A stretch of 64,000 bases of DNA from Marseilla massiliensis (GTDB taxonomy: Bacteria > Bacteroidota > Bacteroidia > Bacteroidales > Bacteroidaceae). The DNA lies in NCBI RefSeq assembly GCF_016899955.1, contig NZ_JACJJL010000019.1, positions 22,676-86,675 of the forward strand, written 5' to 3'. This document shows positions 59,561-64,000 of this stretch, in pieces (the stretch's first letter is position 1; the number at the start of each line of letters is the position of its first letter). The notes under the pieces were generated by a model, which saw nothing but the letters and a program-made list of their open reading frames with translations, did no database searches and was not told the origin of the DNA. The position numbers and the translations under genes were made by a program.

Positions 59561-61138
59561 TCATCTGACCACCTGCTTACGTGTTACAACGCTTCCGTCA
59601 GGCATGGTCGACTTAACCACATACAGTCCGCCCTGCGGCGAGCTGACGCTGCGCCCCTGCAGGTCGAAGTATTCAGTGCGCACGGGCGCTGTGGCGGCAT
59701 CGGTGCGGCCTATGCCCGTTGCGGCCATCCACCATGTGATGCCCGACTCATTTGTCACGCCATCCACCGTGTAAACGCTCTGTATGCCCAGCCCGTCGAC
59801 ATTCTCCTCGTAGAGGTAGAAGCGGTGGTAGTCGCCGTAGGCCAGCGGGAAGTCGTAGTCGTCGGAGAAGTTGTAAAATACCAGGCTCATGGGCTGCTGC
59901 AGCTTTACATACTTGTCCGTGGTGAAGGTGTACACCGACTCCGGGCCCATGTAAACTCTGTACGACAGCCTGTTTGCGCTGATAGGGTTGCCGTCGACAT
60001 CCTTGCTTGGCAGGTTGAACTTCACCTCCCGCCCAAACGACGGGCTGTAGCTGCCCACATCGTAGAACTCGGGTGCAGCCGGCACGGCCGGCTTCAGGTC
60101 AACGCGCGAGTATGTGGGGTGGAAATAAGCCTCCAGCAACTTGCCTCCAGTGATGTCGGCAGTGATGGCATAGAGGCAGTCGTCGGCCGATGTTATTGTG
60201 CCGGCGGCCTCGTCGAAGGTAAGCTCAATCTTGTCTGCCAAGTCGAGGTGGGTGCCGTCTTCGGCCTGGCGCAGCTTGCCCGGCACGAGGAAGTAGTGCA
60301 GGCCCCACGATTCGTCGGCCCCGACATACTGCGGCTCAACCACTATGCGTCCGTCGGCATAGCTTCCCTTTATCCAGTAACCCTTGCCGGGGTTCTCCGG
60401 GTCGCTGATGTACGCGGTGTTGCCGTCGATGGCCACCTCGGCCTGCGCCGACAGTTTCTCGTTTTGCCGCGTGGTGTAATCAAAGCCGTAAGGCTTGGGT
60501 GTGAGCCCCTCGGGCAGTGTAGTCAAGTGGTAAGGGCTGGGCATCACTGTCAGCTCGCTGACGCCTGTGCCAAGGAAAGTGCCTCCCCTGAGCACAATGC
60601 CCAGCAGGGCCTTTGGGTTACCGAACGTCTCGCCCTCGGCCCTCTGCTGCCTGAGCACGCCTTCGCTGTAGGTGAAATAGATGTCGGTGTCTACCGTGCC
60701 GTCTTCCTTCACGTCGGGCAGAACCTGGGCAGAGCCGCCGTCGTAGCTCACAGCCATCCTCATCACGTAAATCATGTCGCCCTCGTCATAGTCTATCGCC
60801 TGCGGCGTATGGGCCACGTAGCGCCCGTCGCCCACTGGCTCGAGCTTGAGGTAGGAGTTCGAGCGGTAGCCCGGTATGGGGTTCAACACATACAGGTTGC
60901 CGTCGGCACCCTTTACGTATGAGGCTATTCCGTTGTAGGTCTGCTGCATGTATAGGTTTCCCGAGTCGTAGATTAAAGAGAAGTTCTTGCCTATGACGTC
61001 GGTAACGTCCTCTCCGTCGGGCTTGTCATAAATGATGTCCGACTCTCCCGGCCATGTCACCTGTGCGGCCGACGGTGCCTGGGCATTGGCAAAACATGCC
61101 ATTGCCATCAGTCCAATACCAAGTAAAGTTTTCTTCAT
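59561..61138 (-). CDS. Large secreted protein with Prevotella-type C-terminal tail
   Basis: 525 aa. Signal peptide (about 1-19, CFANA). A beta-rich body with repeated YxxLxx strands (NFSLIYDSGNLYMQQTYNGIASYV, GRYVAHTPQAIDYDEGDMIYV) and Asp/Tyr-rich stretches, ending EYFDLQGRSVSSPQGGLYVVK then DGSVVTRKQVVR. This tail is typical of cell-surface Prevotella proteins and resembles the type IX secretion C-terminal domains. If so it would be exported by the T9SS, to which the DUF4835/PorD gene at 4.5-5.4 kb may belong. Function unknown. Confidence 0.85.
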   Translation of the reverse strand: MKKTLLGIGLMAMACFANAQAPSAAQVTWPGESDIIYDKPDGEDVTDVIGKNFSLIYDSGNLYMQQTYNGIASYVKGADGNLYVLNPIPGYRSNSYLKLEPVGDGRYVAHTPQAIDYDEGDMIYVMRMAVSYDGGSAQVLPDVKEDGTVDTDIYFTYSEGVLRQQRAEGETFGNPKALLGIVLRGGTFLGTGVSELTVMPSPYHLTTLPEGLTPKPYGFDYTTRQNEKLSAQAEVAIDGNTAYISDPENPGKGYWIKGSYADGRIVVEPQYVGADESWGLHYFLVPGKLRQAEDGTHLDLADKIELTFDEAAGTITSADDCLYAITADITGGKLLEAYFHPTYSRVDLKPAVPAAPEFYDVGSYSPSFGREVKFNLPSKDVDGNPISANRLSYRVYMGPESVYTFTTDKYVKLQQPMSLVFYNFSDDYDFPLAYGDYHRFYLYEENVDGLGIQSVYTVDGVTNESGITWWMAATGIGRTDAATAPVRTEYFDLQGRSVSSPQGGLYVVKSTMPDGSVVTRKQVVR

Positions 61139-61473
61139 ACGATGCTGTTTTGTGAGGCAGGCCTGCTTGCGGGTAGCGCCAAGCCCACCGGGGTTAATAC
61201 TTTGCTGTTGCTAATCGGCTGTCGATGGGCGCCCAAACAGGGTTACGGTTGCTCTCATCGGCCGTACATTTGGATGCTGTTGAATCTCTATGCCGTTTTT
61301 AATGTATGTAGAGCGACAAGGCGCCACCAAGCCCCCTGGGCCACAGATAAACACGGGGCGGCATCATTTCCCCCTACTTTACGGCGGTCAAAAATGAAAA
61401 GCGCCATGCCACAGCCGGATTGTGGCCGGCGCCCCATCGTGACCACTGCCTGTCACTCTTGCTAATTACAAAT

Positions 61474-61552
61474 CCATTAAACGCTCCCTTTTGCCTTACT
61501 CCCAGTGGCATCACGCCATGCAGATGCAGCCTCCGGCTTGCTGCACCATGGG
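61474..61552. repeat. Dispersed intergenic hairpin repeat, copy 2
   Basis: Partner of 57141-57217. The remaining bases of the 61139-62083 gap are A/T-rich (61740-61910) and carry no gene I can support. Confidence 0.65.
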
Positions 61553-62083
61553 GGTCAGGACATAGGCCCGCCGGCCTTAAGCTTCTCTTTAACAAAGGAT
61601 TTCTGCATGAGATGCCCGGGAGCCAAACAACTACTGTAATCCCCTACTGATGAAACACAGAGGATAGGGTACTTGCTGTCAACCAAAACCATTCTAAACC
61701 TACTTTCCATTTGCATCTGACAAGCTGAGCTCACGAAATAACTCGCTCGCAAATATAACGATTTTATGTGTTAACGGAAAATAATTTTTATTCAAATATT
61801 GCATTTGAACGGTCATTTAACATACTTTGTATGCGTTTATTCGCATTTCGTATATAAAATAAAACGAAACAAACAAGCACTTTTATACACTTATTTACAT
61901 CCATTGCAAGTTGTCATGACGTCCGCTTAATGTGGCGGAGACGAAGGTGATGTTGCGCCAGATGGATGTGCGCGTCAACAGGCCACCACCACGGCATGGC
62001 GGCGATGGCTGGCGGCGGCAGGCAGGTATGGGCCCGCCGTTTACAAAATAATTGTACAACGCGATGAAAATAACGGCCGGGCG

Positions 62084-62114
62084 TTGGCCGCATTTGAAAT
62101 ATTTCGTAACTTTA
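62084..62114 (+). promoter_or_regulatory. Beta-lactamase promoter
   Basis: TTG (62084-62086) - 20 bases - TAACTTTA (62107-62114), one base off the TAnnTTTG box, giving a leader of about 40 bases. Confidence 0.6.
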
Positions 62115-62159
62115 CCAACTGTAAACCAGAACAAATCGGTGACAATAACTACAGTTGGA

Positions 62160-63065
62160 ATGAAACACTACAGACATGGAACCTGCCTGTGGCAGCGACT
62201 GGCTACGGCCGTCGTGGCAGCCTTGTGCGCCCATGCGGCTTGCGCCTCAACGCTGGCCGAGCGCATCGACTCTATAATTGGGGACAAAAAGATGACGGTG
62301 GGCGTGGCCGCGGAATACGCCGACATGCACTTCGTGCTCAACGACTCGGTGCGCTTCCCGCTGCTCAGCGTATTCAAGACCCACGTGGCCATGGCCGTCA
62401 CGGCAAGGATGCAGATGGACGGGATAAGCCCCGACAGCGTGGTGCACATTGACAAGGGGCGACTGAAGAAAGACACCTACAGCCCGCTGCGGCAGAAACA
62501 CCCCGACAGCGACATTGACATAACGATAGCCGAACTGATGCGCTACAGCGTGGCCGAGAGCGACAACAACGCCTGCGACATCCTGATTGACATGGCAGGA
62601 GGCATAGACTATGTTGACATGTACATCAGGAGCCTCGGCGTCAGCGGTTTCAGCATTAGCGAGACTGAGGCTTCGATGCACGCCGACAGGCAGCTATGCT
62701 ATGCCAACTGGAGCTATCCACAGTCTATGCTCGACGTGCTGAAGGTGGTGTTCGCCCCCGGCGACACCCGGTTTGCGCTGCTGCGCGGCATCATGCTCGG
62801 CACGTCTACCGGGCGCGACAAGATTCCCGCCGGTGTACCCGAGGGCATGGCAGTGGCCCACAAGACCGGCAGCTCCGACCGCATAGGCGGCATCAAGGCA
62901 GCCGACAACGACGCCGGAGTGGTGATGCTGCCCGGGGGCAACTGCTACATAGTGGTGTTCATAATGGACTCTGCCGAGACTGACAGCACCAACGCCGCCA
63001 CCATTGCCGCCATCACCCGGGCTGTGCTGGCCGAGGCCGGGTGCGATGGCTCTGCCAAGCAATGA
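62160..63065 (+). CDS. Class A beta-lactamase, subclass A2 (CfxA/CepA-like)
   Basis: 301 aa. Signal peptide about residues 1-29 (ALCAHAACA). Active site: S70-V-F-K73, SDN in VAESDNNACD, the omega-loop SETEASMHADRQLCYANW of the Bacteroidales A2 group and KTG in AHKTGSSDR. Exported to the periplasm, it opens the ring of cephalosporins and penicillins. ATG 62160 (MKHYRHG) is chosen: the 36 residues upstream in the same frame overlap the promoter. Codon use is like the surrounding chromosome and no transposon is beside it, so it looks like an intrinsic rather than acquired gene. Confidence 0.92.
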   Translation: MKHYRHGTCLWQRLATAVVAALCAHAACASTLAERIDSIIGDKKMTVGVAAEYADMHFVLNDSVRFPLLSVFKTHVAMAVTARMQMDGISPDSVVHIDKGRLKKDTYSPLRQKHPDSDIDITIAELMRYSVAESDNNACDILIDMAGGIDYVDMYIRSLGVSGFSISETEASMHADRQLCYANWSYPQSMLDVLKVVFAPGDTRFALLRGIMLGTSTGRDKIPAGVPEGMAVAHKTGSSDRIGGIKAADNDAGVVMLPGGNCYIVVFIMDSAETDSTNAATIAAITRAVLAEAGCDGSAKQ

Positions 63066-63077
63066 GCCAGGCAAAGG

Positions 63078-63126
63078 CAATCCGCCGCCGATGCGGGCCA
63101 GGGTGGCTCGCTCCGGCGGCGGATTG
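63078..63126. terminator. 13-bp bidirectional terminator hairpin
   Basis: CAATCCGCCGCCG (63078-63090) and CGGCGGCGGATTG (63114-63126) pair perfectly, between the ends of the beta-lactamase (63065) and HIT (63159) genes. Confidence 0.7.
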
Positions 63127-63158
63127 TGCTGTCGTCAACGCTTTGCAGCGGCCTGCGC

Positions 63159-63584
63159 TCAGAGTTCCTTGCGCAGGGCCTCGGCCATGCTCGCATACTC
63201 TGCCTCGGTGAGGTAGGTCTGCTGAGGGTTCATGCGGAACACACCCCCGAAGTCGGGGCCGCCCACATACTTGGGAACGAGGTGGAAGTGAAGGTGCTCG
63301 AGCGTGTCGGCGTATGCCCCGTAGTTTATCTTGTCCGGGTTGAACACCTTCTGCATGGCCCGCGTAACGCGCACCACGTCGCTCATGAACGCATTCCGGT
63401 CATCGTCGCCGAGCAGGTTTATGTCGTCTACATGGTCTTTGTAAGCCACGAGGCAACGTCCGCGGTATGTCTGCTCCTTGAATATGAAAACACGCGAAAC
63501 GCTCAGTTCCGCCACTTCAATCATAAGGTTGTGCAACGTCTCATTGCTCTGGCAATAGAGACACTCCTTTGGGTCACTCTTCAT
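63159..63584 (-). CDS. HIT family protein
   Basis: 141 aa. The HIT motif HLHFHLVPK (HxHxH) is at about residues 97-105, preceded by a CLYC-type zinc-like pair at the start (ECLYCQSNE), as in many bacterial HIT hydrolases, which act on nucleotide conjugates. ATG 63584 (MKSDPKECLYC) is chosen; the frame beyond runs into a MITE. Its promoter is on the other side of that MITE, so the transcript carries the element in its leader. Confidence 0.92.
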   Translation of the reverse strand: MKSDPKECLYCQSNETLHNLMIEVAELSVSRVFIFKEQTYRGRCLVAYKDHVDDINLLGDDDRNAFMSDVVRVTRAMQKVFNPDKINYGAYADTLEHLHFHLVPKYVGGPDFGGVFRMNPQQTYLTEAEYASMAEALRKEL

Positions 63585-63605
63585 AATAATATCGTTTAAA
63601 TGGAT

Positions 63606-63715
63606 TAAGTAGCTGTTCAAAATTAACCGATACAATATACCTTGCAGGTGTCCTCCATATCTTTGCCACCATCTTGTGTGCTATTTGATGGCAATTAATT
63701 TTGAACACCTACTTA
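63606..63715. mobile_element. MITE, short copy (110 bp)
   Basis: The ends TAAGTAGCTGTTCAAAATTAA and its complement (TTAATTTTGAACACCTACTTA) pair at 20 of 21 positions. Internal sequence matches the long copy at 56420-56619 minus a 90-bp internal hairpin. Inserted in the leader of the HIT gene. Confidence 0.88.
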
Positions 63716-63731
63716 GTTTCGTAATTCGTCA

Positions 63732-63762
63732 CAAAAATACGAATAAAAAACGGAAGCGGCAA
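63732..63762 (-). promoter_or_regulatory. HIT gene promoter, upstream of the MITE
   Basis: TTG (63760-63762) - 20 bases - TATTTTTG (63732-63739) on the minus strand. It is 150 bases before the HIT start, with the MITE in between. Confidence 0.65.
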
Positions 63763-63833
63763 GCCTTTTGCCAACAAATGTGGCGGGCCGGCGGCGCCGT
63801 GGTGGCAGCCGTCTGCAAGGCCCCCGCAATAGC

Positions 63834-64000
63834 TCAGCCGCCGGCATCGAGCAGCCGCTCCATGGCGTCGACTATGTAAGGCTTCCACCCGGCGAGCAAG
63901 TCGGCAAACGTCTCGCCGTCGTCAAGCAGCACCGTACGGCACAGGTTGCCGGCCACAAACGGCATGGTGAGCATCGAGTAGAACGTCAGGAACAGGTAGC
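63834..64000 (-). CDS. C-terminal end of a probable TetR-family regulator (cut by window edge)
   Basis: 54 residues in the minus frame from 63998, beginning YLFLTFYSMLTMPFVAGNLCRTVL and ending YIVDAMERLLDAGG. The pattern of a hydrophobic helix, a short loop and a final amphipathic helix resembles the C-terminal ligand-binding domain of Bacteroidetes TetR/AcrR regulators. The DNA-binding part is outside the window, so the call is provisional. Confidence 0.5.
   Translation of the reverse strand, partial: YLFLTFYSMLTMPFVAGNLCRTVLLDDGETFADLLAGWKPYIVDAMERLLDAGG

Noticed and set aside
63585..63635. N-terminal extension of the HIT protein (LILNSYL...)
   Set aside because: It is MITE-derived and leader sequence; the family motif ECLYC follows closely after ATG 63584.

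Overview
The window looks like a chromosomal segment of a Bacteroidales bacterium, most likely a Prevotella-like (Prevotellaceae) species. The evidence is: bat/MoxR aerotolerance genes, the Bacteroidetes-only ribosomal protein DUF4295/bL38, DUF3127, DUF2027-Smr and DUF4835/PorD families, a secreted protein with the C-terminal 'LQGR' tail common in Prevotella, and promoters that repeatedly match TTTG-N19-21-TAnnTTTG. Housekeeping genes are GC-rich; two short stretches (about 37.8-40.6 kb and 48.2-49.7 kb) are visibly richer in A/T and carry integrases.

Layout. 0-9.6 kb: the 3' end of an L-threonine 3-dehydrogenase, then a leftward block (trypsin-like/TPR protein, recN, DUF4835, coaBC, a DnaQ-type exonuclease, dnaN) facing two tandem DUF3127 genes with SSB-like acidic tails. 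9.6-12 kb: a repeat-rich gap, then a YgbA-type protein, a rhodanese, a small ORF and a second RpoD-like sigma factor. 12.2-25.7 kb: one long leftward run with nadE, DUF2027-Smr, queA, PAP2 and the bat operon, in which batB-batC and batD-batE are each fused. 26-34.5 kb: a membrane HU-LysM protein, HU, rimO, ftsY, bL38-rpmG-rpmB, cinA, tsaD, map and an ECF sigma factor. 35.4-37.4 kb: htpG behind a large hairpin. 37.4-40.8 kb: a repeat cluster and a decaying island next to tRNA-Arg(TCT); three of its four genes, including the integrase, are broken. 41-48 kb: superoxide reductase, recJ, recQ, a split LysO lysine exporter, a LrgA/LrgB pair and a cytidylate-kinase-like protein. 48.1-49.7 kb: a second integrase and an HNH remnant. 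50-53.2 kb: a nitrosative-stress module (ric, hcp and a divergent HcpR-like regulator). 53.2-64 kb: a secreted hydrolase, a Sel1 protein, hypotheticals, a secreted Prevotella-type protein, a class A2 beta-lactamase, a HIT protein and the end of a probable TetR regulator.

Themes. Several modules serve life with intermittent oxygen and nitric oxide: superoxide reductase, hcp/ric/hcpR, the YgbA-like gene and the bat operon. DNA repair is represented by recN, recJ, recQ, dnaN, the exonuclease and possibly the DUF3127 pair. The spaces between genes hold at least four families of dispersed repeat, including a two-copy MITE with 21-bp terminal inverted repeats; one MITE copy lies between the promoter and start codon of the HIT gene. 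I found no clearly new multi-gene system. The best leads for something undescribed are the tandem SSB-tailed DUF3127 proteins, the HU-membrane-LysM protein and the intergenic repeat families.
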